64,000 nucleotides of DNA from JANNSO01 sp964485395 (GTDB lineage: Bacteria; Spirochaetota; Spirochaetia; Treponematales; UBA12059). The notes under the pieces were generated by a model. That model saw only the letters and a list, made by a program, of their open reading frames with translations. It made no database searches and was not told the origin of the DNA. The DNA is taken from NCBI GenBank assembly GCA_964485395.1, contig CAZAJF010000001.1, positions 183,055-247,054 on the forward strand. Reading direction: 5' to 3'. Within the stretch, counting starts at the first letter, position 1, and each line of letters opens with the position of its first letter. Below, piece by piece: positions 41,899 through 50,131 of the stretch. A program made the translations under genes and the position numbers.

Positions 41899-42318
41899 TT
41901 ATTTTACGCTTACCTTGTACAGCGTGCCGCTGTCGATGATCCAGAGGAATCCGTCGAGCGCGGTCATGAGCGTGGCATTGCGCCAGTCTCCGTCGCCCAC
42001 CTCCGAGTATTTACCCGTTTTGTCTACCTTGTAGAGTGTGCCGCTGTCTATTATCCACAGGAATCCGTCCATTGCGGCCATCAGCGTCGCGTTGCGCCAG
42101 TCCCCGTCTCCCACTTCCACGTAGTTGCCCATTTTGTCCGCCTTATACAGAGTTCCGCTGTCTATGACCCATAAGGATCCATCCATACCGGCTATCAGGA
42201 AAGAGCCGCGCCAATCCCCGTCTCCGATCTCTGCGTAGTCCCCGGGTTTTGCGGAAAGAGGGACCGCGGTAAAGAGTAGAAAAAAACAAAGACACAGGAA
42301 AAAGTATCTCATTCTCAT
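41899..42318 (-). CDS. Small exported protein of three 38-residue repeats
   Basis: A 139-aa protein with a signal peptide (MRMRYFFLCLCFFLLFTAVPLSA). The mature part consists of three near-identical 38-residue units at about 28-65, 66-103 and 104-139, each with GDGDWR, then (A)xDGxLWxIDSGTLYK. The pattern resembles tectonin/propeller blades, but three blades are too few for a closed propeller, so it may oligomerise. Start ATG 42318 has GGAGG 9 nt upstream; the longer frame is not supported. DNA repeats are about 114 bp and highly similar, so copy number may vary between strains. Confidence 0.75.
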   Translation of the reverse strand: MRMRYFFLCLCFFLLFTAVPLSAKPGDYAEIGDGDWRGSFLIAGMDGSLWVIDSGTLYKADKMGNYVEVGDGDWRNATLMAAMDGFLWIIDSGTLYKVDKTGKYSEVGDGDWRNATLMTALDGFLWIIDSGTLYKVSVK

Positions 42319-42559
42319 GTTTGGTTTCCTCCAGGCAAACGGATTGAAGGGCATTTGCGTTTTCGCCCCGCGACGGTAACACCGCATCCTCCAAATTATA
42401 TGAGTAAAACGCTCTCAGTCAAACGTAGATGAAGCCGGTGGTGAAACTTGCATGACTTGCCGTGATTGCGCACGGCTTTTTCAATTTAAGCGAGTATTGA
42501 AAAAGCCGCATGAATGGATATTTTACCGTTCCCGGCTGTTCAACCTTGCGGATTTTTTT

Positions 42560-42565
42560 TATACT
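42560..42565 (+). promoter_or_regulatory. -10 element directly before birA (leaderless)
   Basis: TATACT at 42560-42565 is preceded by a T-tract and lies 7 nt before ATG 42573. There is no SD. The -35 region is poor. Confidence 0.5.
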
Positions 42566-42572
42566 GAACCCG

Positions 42573-43367
42573 ATGAACCGATTAGCGTGGGATTCCCCCT
42601 GGCCCGACTTCAGTTTTTATCACCTTGCTCAAACGGGCAGCACCATGACCGACGCGCGAGAACTATCCAAAACCGGCTCGCGAAACGGCTGCGTGCTGGC
42701 GGATTACCAAAGCGCGGGCAGGGGACGCCTGGACGGGCGGATTTGGCACTCGGATACGGCAACGAGCCTCCTGGCTACAATTTGGACCGAAACAAGTGAC
42801 GAATTGGCATCGGTAGCACCGCTTGTTACCGGCGCGGCCGTACTTTACGCCTTGCAAAGCTTACGTGACGACGACGCTTCCAGGCGCACTTCGATGCCGA
42901 TGAATCAAGCGGAGCTTCTTATAAAGTGGCCCAACGACATACTGTGCAACGGGCAAAAACTCGCCGGAATTTTGTGCGAGCGCTCAAATTCCACGATACT
43001 CGCGGGAATCGGCCTGAACCTGAGCCAAACGAGTTTTCCAGGCATTTATCGCACACGGCCGATTTCGTTCCTGCAGGCTTTCGGTTTCGCGCCTGAGCGC
43101 AGACTGCTTTTGGAGCGCATACTGGACAATTTATGGAATTTTTATTTAAAAAAGGATGATTGGCATGCGGTAATTTCCGCGCATCTCGCCTTCAAGAATG
43201 AGCCTGTCGTCTTTTCCGTCGGCATGGCGGGGCTCGAGGCAGAAACGCACACGGGGATATTCCGCGGCTTGAATCGCGAGGGGGCAGTGCTGATTCAAAC
43301 GCAATCCGGCTTGAAATCCTTCTTTTCCGGAGAAATAAAGGCGGGAAGCCCCCTTACGGGCAGCTGA
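42573..43367 (+). CDS. birA: Biotin-[acetyl-CoA-carboxylase] ligase BirA (catalytic domain only)
   Basis: BirA (264 aa) activates biotin and attaches it to biotin carboxyl carrier protein. Motifs: QTGSTMTDARELSK, the biotinyl-AMP loop AGRGRLDGRIWHS, LIKWPNDILCNGQKLAGIL and LAGIGLNLSQ, then a short C-terminal domain. There is no N-terminal helix-turn-helix, so it is a ligase without repressor function. Start 42573 (MNRLAWDSP) matches the family; the upstream ATG at 42510 precedes the promoter. Confidence 0.93.
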   Translation: MNRLAWDSPWPDFSFYHLAQTGSTMTDARELSKTGSRNGCVLADYQSAGRGRLDGRIWHSDTATSLLATIWTETSDELASVAPLVTGAAVLYALQSLRDDDASRRTSMPMNQAELLIKWPNDILCNGQKLAGILCERSNSTILAGIGLNLSQTSFPGIYRTRPISFLQAFGFAPERRLLLERILDNLWNFYLKKDDWHAVISAHLAFKNEPVVFSVGMAGLEAETHTGIFRGLNREGAVLIQTQSGLKSFFSGEIKAGSPLTGS

Positions 43368-43393
43368 ATGGAAACCTTTCGCAACGCAGCTTA

Positions 43394-43422
43394 TTGACGA
43401 GGAGTCTCCCTCATAGTAAAGT
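43394..43422 (+). promoter_or_regulatory. Promoter giving a probable leaderless mRNA (DUF5312 gene)
   Basis: TTGACG (43394-43399), 17-bp spacer, TAAAGT (43417-43422), then 8 nt to ATG 43431. The GGAG at 43401 lies in the spacer and cannot be an SD on this transcript. Confidence 0.6.
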
Positions 43423-43430
43423 TTATAGGT

Positions 43431-45014
43431 ATGCCGAGCAAAAACGACCTTCCTCGCATCGAGGATACCGCCACCTCCAAAAAAAGCCAGCCCGAAGGTT
43501 TTTTTCAAAAAATTGTCAGCATGTTCATGGGCATGGGCTCTACCGATGCGGAAAAAAAACGCATACTCCGGCAGCTGAGCAAGGATCTTACCCATGCCCG
43601 CTACCGGTTCTACAAACCCAAGACTTTCGAGGCGCAGGTTTCGCTGGCCAAGTTTTTTTATGAAGTATACAAGGCCATCGCGCCCGCGCAGGTTACGCTG
43701 AACAACGCCTCCACGAGCGGCGTGCTCAAGGCTTTCGTCATCGAAAGCTTCCTTTCCAAGGAACAGCGGGAACTGGCTGAACACCTAACCGACGCCTACA
43801 TCAACGAGAAAGCCAATTCCATGGCCGTAAAAGACCTCCAGGAAATGATCAAGGGCGACATGCTCAATTTTTTCTCGGCTTTCGACGCCGAAAAATCCAT
43901 GCAGATCGATACAGCCTACAACACCATACTCTCGTTCATCAATTTCATAAACTTCGACTTTTTTTTCCTGCTCAAGAAATTCGACTCCAACATCACCGAG
44001 CGCTCGTTCACCTATAACCCCCGGTTCGAGGTAATCTCCAGCGATTACATCTCGGAGGATATCGCCGATTTTCTGGAGGTTTTTCTCGGCCTCAACCTCG
44101 ACGCGGACTGGAAGCGTATTTTCGAGGCGCTCAAGCAATACCGAAACATGGACGTCATCCAGATAGACACCTGGCTCAAGCTGGTACCCGCCCTCAAGGA
44201 CGTACGCGCGAGCGAAATACTCGAAAACATCGTCCGGCACGATAAACAGGACCCTTACATCAACTTTACCGCGAGGATTTCCGGCGAGCGCATCGTAGAA
44301 CCCTTCATCGACAAGCTTAAAAACCAAACCACGATGCTCGTGCAAAAAATATCCCAGGAACGCCGCTCTAGCAAGATCGACGAGCTTGCGAACGCCGTAT
44401 TCGGGACGACCATCGTTCTGCGCCTCAAGAATTATACCGACAAAGCCAACATGCCCTTCGCGAAAAAAATGCTGGGCGGATTCACCCAGACCTCGGCCAT
44501 GAACTATCTCAAGGCTTATCTTATCGATTATTTCAAGAAGGACATCCGCGAACTCGTGGATCTGCTCATAATCCGGGGCCAATGGTCCACCAACGTGCAG
44601 TCGCAGCAGCTTTCAGACGGCTACCACGCGCTGCTGGAGGTGTCCGAGCAGATCATCAAATTCGACGATGAGCTCGCGGACGACGGCGACATGGGCGCGC
44701 GACTCCGCAGCGCCCTCATGAAAAGCGATCGCGACAAGGAACAGGTCAAGTACGTGCGCCAGCTGCTCAAGGATATCAACGAAAAGGCGCTGACTCTCAT
44801 CAACAAGTCCGCCACCAACCTCATCGGCATCGGCCGCCACCTGCGCAGCATGATCGAGGACCTTTCAAAGCCGCACCACGAGATGATCCTGAATTGGAAA
44901 GAGATCGAGAACGCGGCGAACAAGCCCATGAAGGAATTCATTACCGACATCTACAAGAAAATCTATTACATGGTTCAGCTCCTCCAGTATTACGTGAAGG
45001 AGAACCACGAATAA
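43431..45014 (+). CDS. DUF5312-type spirochaete protein
   Basis: A 527-aa, mostly helical, highly charged cytosolic protein that I recognise as belonging to a spirochaete-restricted family (DUF5312); its function is unknown. There is no signal peptide or TM helix. Hydrophobic-charged helices alternate throughout (FEAQVSLAKFFYEVYKAI, NTILSFINFINFDFFFLLKK, DWKRIFEALKQYRNMD, MNYLKAYLIDYFKKDIREL). The length and lack of catalytic motifs suggest a scaffold. Its own promoter lies directly before the ATG. Convergent with hflX, 6 bp apart. Confidence 0.8.
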   Translation: MPSKNDLPRIEDTATSKKSQPEGFFQKIVSMFMGMGSTDAEKKRILRQLSKDLTHARYRFYKPKTFEAQVSLAKFFYEVYKAIAPAQVTLNNASTSGVLKAFVIESFLSKEQRELAEHLTDAYINEKANSMAVKDLQEMIKGDMLNFFSAFDAEKSMQIDTAYNTILSFINFINFDFFFLLKKFDSNITERSFTYNPRFEVISSDYISEDIADFLEVFLGLNLDADWKRIFEALKQYRNMDVIQIDTWLKLVPALKDVRASEILENIVRHDKQDPYINFTARISGERIVEPFIDKLKNQTTMLVQKISQERRSSKIDELANAVFGTTIVLRLKNYTDKANMPFAKKMLGGFTQTSAMNYLKAYLIDYFKKDIRELVDLLIIRGQWSTNVQSQQLSDGYHALLEVSEQIIKFDDELADDGDMGARLRSALMKSDRDKEQVKYVRQLLKDINEKALTLINKSATNLIGIGRHLRSMIEDLSKPHHEMILNWKEIENAANKPMKEFITDIYKKIYYMVQLLQYYVKENHE

Positions 45015-45020
45015 TTCCGC

Positions 45021-46316
45021 TTATTCCTCCGTCTTCGAATCCTCGTCGACGCTGTATGGTTCCGCCCGGGAGACAAGCCGGGCGGGAACGCGGGCGCGCA
45101 CGATGATCATGTCGTCCTCGTGCTCCTCGGAAATGACCGTAGCCTCCCTGTAAAGCAGCGTCACGAATGAATACTCGGCGGCCGGAACGCGAAGCAGCAT
45201 GTTTTTTACCGTTGAGGTAAGGGCTGCCTCGATGGCGAGGATGAGCTCGGGCAGGCCTTCGCCGGTCTTGGCGGACACGAAGACCGCGTCTTTATGGCGC
45301 TTTGCGAAATCCGCAAGAACGCCGCGATCCTCCAGCTTATCGATTTTGTTGTATACGACGATGGAGTGGGAAGTGTCCGCGCCTATCTCGGCGAGAACCT
45401 CGCGGGTGGTCTCGAACTGCTGCTCGCATTCTGGGTCCGCCGCATCAAGCACATGCACGAGCAGGTCGGATTCGGCCGCTTCGTCGAGGGTTGCCTTGAA
45501 GGCGGCGACCAGCTTGTGCGGCAGGTTTCGGATGAATCCCACCGTATCGGTGACGAGAACGGTTCCGGATCGGGTAGTCATTCTGCGGGTGGTAGGGTCC
45601 AGCGTGGCGAACAGCTTGTCCTCGGCAAAGACGTCTGCTTTGGCGATGACGTTTACCAGGGAGGATTTGCCGGCGTTGGTATAGCCCACGATGGCGGCGC
45701 GGGGAACGGCAAGCCTCTCCCGCTTCTTACGCTGGGTGGCGCGCACCTTGCGCACGTCCACGAGCTCGTTTTCTATGTCGTGGATTCGCTTGTTGATCTG
45801 GCGCTTGTCCAGCTCCAGCTTGGTTTCGCCGGAGTCCTTGGTGCCGTAGCGGCCGCCCTTCTGGCGGTTCAGGTCGCTGTTGGCGTGCGAGAGCCTGGGC
45901 AGCTCGTACTGGAGGCGGGCAAGCTCAACCTGCAGGGAAGCTTCGCGGGTGCGGGCGCGGCTGGCGAAAATCTTGATGATGAGCTCAGGCCGGTCGTATA
46001 CGACAAGACCGGACAGTTCCTCGAAATTACGCTGCTGGCCGGGGCTCAAGGGTCTGTCGAAAATAATGGAATCGGCTTCCGCCATTCGCGCTGCGGCCAC
46101 GATCTCGTCGGCCTTGCCGGTGCCCACGAGCAGGGACGGATTGCGCTCGCGGAGGTTTACCATCATGCTGCCCGCGGTATCCGCACCCAGCGTGGCGGCG
46201 AGATTGGACAGTTCCCGGAGGAGGCTCTGCGCTTCCGCCTCGGGAACCTCGCCGTCTTTGATGCCGATGATGAATGCGCGCTCGGCGCGAATGGATGTAT
46301 CTAATAGTTCTTTCAC
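45021..46316 (-). CDS. hflX: GTPase HflX
   Basis: HflX (431 aa) is a ribosome-binding GTPase that splits stalled or heat-damaged 70S ribosomes. An N-terminal nucleotide-binding domain (about 1-115, FDRPLSPGQQRNFEELSG), the coiled coil with GRYGTKDSGETKLELDKRQI, and the G domain with GYTNAGKSSLVN (G1), FATLDPTTRR (G2), DTVGFIRNLPH (G3) and YNKIDKL (G4). It starts at GTG 46316 without SD; the -10 element lies 6 nt upstream. Confidence 0.96.
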   Translation of the reverse strand: MKELLDTSIRAERAFIIGIKDGEVPEAEAQSLLRELSNLAATLGADTAGSMMVNLRERNPSLLVGTGKADEIVAAARMAEADSIIFDRPLSPGQQRNFEELSGLVVYDRPELIIKIFASRARTREASLQVELARLQYELPRLSHANSDLNRQKGGRYGTKDSGETKLELDKRQINKRIHDIENELVDVRKVRATQRKKRERLAVPRAAIVGYTNAGKSSLVNVIAKADVFAEDKLFATLDPTTRRMTTRSGTVLVTDTVGFIRNLPHKLVAAFKATLDEAAESDLLVHVLDAADPECEQQFETTREVLAEIGADTSHSIVVYNKIDKLEDRGVLADFAKRHKDAVFVSAKTGEGLPELILAIEAALTSTVKNMLLRVPAAEYSFVTLLYREATVISEEHEDDMIIVRARVPARLVSRAEPYSVDEDSKTEE

Positions 46317-46322
46317 GGTCTA

Positions 46323-46351
46323 ATAGTACTCTTTTAGGCACGAAACGTCGA
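46323..46351 (-). promoter_or_regulatory. Promoter giving a probable leaderless hflX mRNA
   Basis: TCGACG (46351-46346), 17-bp spacer, TACTAT (46328-46323), then 6 nt to the GTG at 46316. Confidence 0.55.
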
Positions 46352-46392
46352 GTGGAAAAGTTGGGTAAAAAAAAGAAGCTCGGGCGCCGCGC

Positions 46393-46446
46393 TTGTCCGT
46401 CATGTACCAAAATGTTATACTCGAAAAGCTTTACGGCTAAGCCGTA
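46393..46446 (+). promoter_or_regulatory. Promoter and 5' hairpin of the aminotransferase gene
   Basis: TTGTCC (46393-46398), 17-bp spacer, TATACT (46416-46421). The predicted leader begins near 46428 and contains TACGGC-taa-GCCGTA (46432-46446), a stem extended by flanking GC. The SD AAGGAG follows, ahead of ATG 46467. A 5'-end hairpin like this often stabilises mRNA. Confidence 0.6.
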
Positions 46447-46466
46447 GCGCACAAAAAGGAGAAACC

Positions 46467-47822
46467 ATGGCTATGAAATTGGCGGATTTAGGCAAGGCGG
46501 TTCTTGAGACCGAATACGCGGTACGCGGTCCCATCGTGGCACGCGCCGGAGAACTTGAAAAGGCCGGAAAAGAAATAATCTACTGTAATATCGGCAATCC
46601 CCAGGCTCTCGAGCAGAAACCGCTTACCTGGGTTCGCCAGATACTCTCGCTCTGCGAATATCCCGCTCTCATGGAAAAAGCTCCCGGCGTGTTTCCCGCC
46701 GACGCCGTGGAAGCGGCGAAAAAACTCCTCGCGGGTTCGAAGCACGGCATCGGCGCTTATTCCGAATCCAAGGGCGTAAAAGTAATTCGCGACGCCATCG
46801 CGGATTTCATAAAGGAACGGGACGGCATCCACACCGATCCCGACGCCATCTTCCTGACCGACGGCGCGTCCAAGGGCGTGCAAGCCGCGCTCCGCCTCCT
46901 CTTGGCCACCCCCCAGGACGGCATCATGGTGCCCATCCCGCAATATCCGCTGTATTCGGCCACCATCACGCTCTATGAAGGCAAGCAGGTCAACTACTAC
47001 CTGGACGAGCACAACGATTGGAAATTGTCGCGCGAGATGCTTGAGGACTCGCTGCACGAGGCCAAGCGCTTCGGCGTCAACGTCAAAGGCATCGTCGTCA
47101 TCAACCCCGGCAATCCCACGGGCTCGGTAATCGACGCGGACAACATCGCCATGATCATCGACTTTGCGCACCAGCACAACCTGGCCATCCTGGCCGACGA
47201 AGTATACCAGGAGAACGTCTACCGCCAAGGCCAGAAGTTCACCTCCTTCGCCAAGGTAATGGTAGAAAAAAAGATTACCGACGTATCGCTGTTCAGCTTC
47301 CACTCCACCAGCAAGGGATTCCTCGGCGAGTGCGGCCACCGCGGCGGATACTTCGAGATCCGCAACATTCCCGCGGACGTAACGGCGCAGATCCTCAAGA
47401 TACAGAGCGTGGGCCTGTGCTCCAACCTGCCGGGACAGGCCGCGGTCTACTGCATGGTAAGCCCGCCCAAGAAAGGCCAGCCCAGCTACGACACCTACGT
47501 CGCAGAGCGCGACGCCATACTCAACGAGCTCAAGAAGCGCGCCAAGATGCTCGCCGAGGGCCTCAACAAGATACCCGGCTATAAGTGCAACGAGGTAGCC
47601 GGAGCCATGTACGCCTTCCCGCAGGTTGAACTGCCCGCCGGCAAGACCGACGCCGAATACTGCATGGCCATGCTCGAGCAGGCAGGCATCTGCGTAGTAC
47701 CCGGTTCGGGCTTCGGCCAGATTCCGGGAACCGCGCATTTCCGAACCACGATACTGCCGCCCACGCACAAGATGGCGGAGGTGATCGAACGGATCGCGAA
47801 ATTCCATAAGGAATATAAATAG
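46467..47822 (+). CDS. Class I/II aminotransferase, alanine-aminotransferase-like
   Basis: A 451-aa PLP enzyme resembling eukaryote-type alanine aminotransferases: IIYCNIGNPQALEQKPLTWV near the N-terminus, LTDGASKGVQAALRLLL, VVINPGNPTGSVID (substrate/cofactor Asn-Pro), ILADEVYQENVY (Asp and Tyr contacting PLP), and the Schiff-base Lys in HSTSKGFLGECGHRGGY. It likely interconverts alanine and pyruvate with 2-oxoglutarate in the cytosol. It has its own promoter and SD. Exact substrate is inferred from similarity. Confidence 0.9.
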   Translation: MAMKLADLGKAVLETEYAVRGPIVARAGELEKAGKEIIYCNIGNPQALEQKPLTWVRQILSLCEYPALMEKAPGVFPADAVEAAKKLLAGSKHGIGAYSESKGVKVIRDAIADFIKERDGIHTDPDAIFLTDGASKGVQAALRLLLATPQDGIMVPIPQYPLYSATITLYEGKQVNYYLDEHNDWKLSREMLEDSLHEAKRFGVNVKGIVVINPGNPTGSVIDADNIAMIIDFAHQHNLAILADEVYQENVYRQGQKFTSFAKVMVEKKITDVSLFSFHSTSKGFLGECGHRGGYFEIRNIPADVTAQILKIQSVGLCSNLPGQAAVYCMVSPPKKGQPSYDTYVAERDAILNELKKRAKMLAEGLNKIPGYKCNEVAGAMYAFPQVELPAGKTDAEYCMAMLEQAGICVVPGSGFGQIPGTAHFRTTILPPTHKMAEVIERIAKFHKEYK

Positions 47823-47825
47823 AAG

Positions 47826-47905
47826 ACTTTACCACAGAGGCACAGAGTAGAGGGAGAAGATAAATAAATAAATAATGGGCACGGAGACACGGAGAACACG
47901 GAGTT
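47826..47905. repeat. ACCACAGAGGCACAGAG / CACGGAGACACGGAG repeats
   Basis: Immediately after the aminotransferase stop are ACCACAGAGGCACAGAGTAG (47831-47850) and, after an AGATAAATAAATAAATAA stretch, GGGCACGGAGACACGGAGAA (47877-47896) continuing into CACGGAG. This is the same repeat family as at 3649-3822, here in direct orientation. It lies in the 166-bp gap before the HAD gene and encodes nothing. Confidence 0.8.
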
Positions 47906-47988
47906 AAGAGTAATAAAAGAAATAGTAACAAAATTGGGGCCTGCGCTGCTTTATGGGCGCGGGCTTCTTTTATAGGGGAGTTTAAGAG

Positions 47989-48669
47989 ATGATCAAGGGT
48001 GTGATATTTGATTTTGACATGACGCTGGTGGATTATAATTACTCGGACCGGGCGGCTTTGTCGCGTGTGCTGGAAGTATCGGGCCTGCAAGTAGGCATCG
48101 ACGAATTCTGGGAAAAATCCGGCGAGGTCATTGAAAACGCATTTACGTCGAATCGTCTTGCCGGCGTGAACATCCATGAATTCAGGCTTGCGGAAACGCT
48201 CAAATATTTCGGCTCACGCTACGACGACTCGCTGCTGCAGGAATATTATAAAATATACCTGAATCTTGTTCCGGTATACGACGGTGCCCGGGACATGCTG
48301 GATTTTCTTAAGGATAAAGTGAAGTTGGGCTTATTGACGAACGCCATCGACCCGTTCGAACAAAAAGCCAGGATACAAAAATCGAACCTCAAGGACTACT
48401 TTAACGTTATCGGCATCGCCTATGACATCGGCGCGTATAAGCCGGATATCGAGGCCTTTACCTGGATGACGGATAAACTGAGCCTTAAGCCGCAAGAAAT
48501 AGTATTCATAGGGGATTCCGAAAAACACGATATCGTGGGCGCCAAAAACGCGGGGTTCAAGACCATCAAGAAAATATACCCGAGCCAGAAACCGACGGTC
48601 GCGGATGACGTATTTATAAATTTCAGTGAATTATATGCGATATTAAAGGAAAAACACGCCATCGCCTGA
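47989..48669 (+). CDS. HAD-superfamily phosphatase
   Basis: A 226-aa HAD subfamily I hydrolase. Motif I DFDMTLVDYN gives the nucleophile and acid Asp pair, motif II is LLTNAID, a conserved Lys is in YDIGAYKPDIEAFTWM, and motif III is FIGDSEKHDIVGAKNAGF. A helical cap lies between motifs I and II, as in phosphoglycolate-phosphatase-like enzymes. SD GGGGAG precedes ATG 47989. Substrate unknown. Confidence 0.92.
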   Translation: MIKGVIFDFDMTLVDYNYSDRAALSRVLEVSGLQVGIDEFWEKSGEVIENAFTSNRLAGVNIHEFRLAETLKYFGSRYDDSLLQEYYKIYLNLVPVYDGARDMLDFLKDKVKLGLLTNAIDPFEQKARIQKSNLKDYFNVIGIAYDIGAYKPDIEAFTWMTDKLSLKPQEIVFIGDSEKHDIVGAKNAGFKTIKKIYPSQKPTVADDVFINFSELYAILKEKHAIA

Positions 48670-48697
48670 TAGGCAGTAATCCTATTCACCGCCGCAG

Positions 48698-49060
48698 CGT
48701 CGCCCCAGGCGATGCGTGTTCCCTCATGACAGGACCCCGCCAGTTATGTATAATAAAGGTCATCCGCCATTTCTTTCTTCTCTTCCCCCAAAGCCGGAGA
48801 TAGCTAAAAAAATAGCGCACAACGATATAACCACGCAGCAGATTTTACTATACAAGGCAGCCGTCGGGGTGTCATGAAGGAACACCCGTCGCCCCAGGCG
48901 ATGCGTGTTCCCTCATGACAGGACCCCGCCAGTTATGTATANNNNNNNNNNNNNNNNNNNNNNNNNNNNNNNNNNNNNNNNNNNNNNNNNNNNNNNNNNN
49001 NNNNNNNNNNNNNNNNNNNNNNNNNNNNNNNNNNNNNNNNNATAACCCTCATCCGCCACT
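48698..49060. repeat. ~185-bp palindromic repeat unit, copies B and C, around the scaffold gap
   Basis: A 55-bp sequence starting CGTCGCCCCAGGCGATGCGT is present identically at 48698-48752 and 48887-48941 (period 189). Copy C has both arms of a long imperfect palindrome (48867-48888 against about 48905-48930, with an inner stem GTCGCC/GGCGAT). Copy B has only one arm. Both continue into CCGCCAGTTATGTATA and then a (G)GTCATCCGCCA-like box, seen at 48759-48769 and, after the gap, at about 49049-49058. In reverse complement this matches copy A at 26074. No gene was seen in 48670-49104. Confidence 0.8.
48942..49041. other. Scaffold gap of 100 N
   Basis: Exactly 100 N, a conventional placeholder, so the true distance is unknown. 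The contig end is the second occurrence of the 55-bp repeat, and the sequence after the gap continues the same repeat unit. Confidence 0.98.
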
Positions 49061-49104
49061 TTTTTAGTGTTGGTTCAAAGTTTTTCTACCTACAGGAGGC
49101 ACTC

Positions 49105-49383
49105 ATGGAGTGGCAAGCAAGTCATATTCTGGTAAGCGACAAGGCTCTGGCGCTGGAAATCATTAACAAGGCCAAGGCCGGCGCGGATTTCGGAGCCCTG
49201 GCAAAACAATATTCAAGCTGTCCGTCAAAAGCCAAAGGCGGAGACTTGGGATGGTTCGGCCCCGGCATGATGGTAGCGCCGTTCGAAGCCGCATGCAAAG
49301 CACTGTTTACCGGCTCTATCTCGGATATCGTGCAGACACAGTTCGGTTATCACGTCATCAAGCTCACCGGAAAGCGGGACTGA
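49105..49383 (+). CDS. Parvulin-type peptidyl-prolyl isomerase
   Basis: A 92-aa single-domain PpiC/parvulin. It contains ASHILVSDKALALEIINKA, then DFGALAKQYSSCPSKAKGGD, LGWFGPGMMVAPFEAAC and a C-terminal QTQFGYHVIKLTGKR, the complete rotamase core. There is no signal peptide, so it is cytosolic, like PpiC. A strong SD (AGGAGG) precedes ATG 49105. The stop directly abuts the TTG start of the PHP gene. Confidence 0.94.
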   Translation: MEWQASHILVSDKALALEIINKAKAGADFGALAKQYSSCPSKAKGGDLGWFGPGMMVAPFEAACKALFTGSISDIVQTQFGYHVIKLTGKRD

Positions 49384-50097
49384 TTGAAAATAAGCTGCGA
49401 CTGCCACATCCACACGCTGGCCAGCGGGCACGCCTACAGCACAGCCGACGAATGCGCGCGCGCGGCCGCCGAAAAAAAGCTCGAATTGATAGCGCTGACC
49501 GACCATGCGCCCACCATGCCCGGCGCGGCGCACATCTTCTTTTTCGAAAACCTCAAGATATTGCCTCACTTCATGTACGGCGTGGAGGTGCTTCAGGGAA
49601 TAGAGGCCAACATCATAGGCTTCGACGGAAGCCTGGACGTATACGACGACCTCCTGGGGCGGCTGGACTTCGTGATAGCCAGCATGCACGTTCCCTGCAT
49701 CAAGCCAGGAACGAAAAAGGAAAATACGTCCGCCGTGCTGGGAGCCATGAAAAACCCCCGGGTCCGCGCCATAGGCCACCCCGACGACGCCCGCTACGAG
49801 TATGACTTCGCGGAGATAGCCCTGGCGGCCGCCGGCACGGACACATTAATCGAAGTAAACAATTCATCACTGCTCCCCACTTCGTTCAGGAAAGGCGCGC
49901 GCGAGGCCTATCTCGAGCTTCTTGCCCAGTGCGAAAAAACCGGGGCGCGCATCATCGTCAATTCGGACGCGCATTATCACGGAACGATAGGCGAGCACGA
50001 GGCGGCGCTTTCCCTGCTCGCCGAGACGGGATTCGCCGAATCCGCCGTCATGAACGCGAACGCCGCGAGGCTCAAGGAATTCCTGGCTAAAAAATAA
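49384..50097 (+). CDS. PHP-domain phosphoesterase (YcdX-like)
   Basis: A 237-aa PHP-family metal phosphoesterase starting at TTG 49384, adjacent to the parvulin stop. Metal ligands: SCDCHIHTLASGHAYST (motif I), ALTDHAPTMPGAAH (motif II), HVPCIKPGTKK, RAIGHPDDARYEYD and IIVNSDAHYHGTIGEHE. This is the YcdX subgroup, trinuclear-metal phosphatases with unknown physiological substrate. The pair with the parvulin looks operonic. Confidence 0.92.
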   Translation: MKISCDCHIHTLASGHAYSTADECARAAAEKKLELIALTDHAPTMPGAAHIFFFENLKILPHFMYGVEVLQGIEANIIGFDGSLDVYDDLLGRLDFVIASMHVPCIKPGTKKENTSAVLGAMKNPRVRAIGHPDDARYEYDFAEIALAAAGTDTLIEVNNSSLLPTSFRKGAREAYLELLAQCEKTGARIIVNSDAHYHGTIGEHEAALSLLAETGFAESAVMNANAARLKEFLAKK

Positions 50098-50131
50098 TCC
50101 CACCGGACGGCTACTAAGGAAAGGATCGATC

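Noticed and set aside
45294..46304. 336-codon open frame antisense to hflX
   Set aside because: Shadow of a well-conserved GTPase gene, composition Gly/Val/Leu-rich without motifs.
46488..47807. 439-codon open frame antisense to the aminotransferase gene
   Set aside because: It covers almost exactly the sense gene, whose motifs are clear; no SD or family resemblance.
48698..49060. Integron attC array
   Set aside because: The folded palindromes with an asymmetric arm are suggestive, but the paired RYYYAAC/GTTRRRY core sites are not found (GTTATGT is the nearest), no integrase gene is present, and the units hold no cassette ORF. Left as an open alternative for the repeat family.
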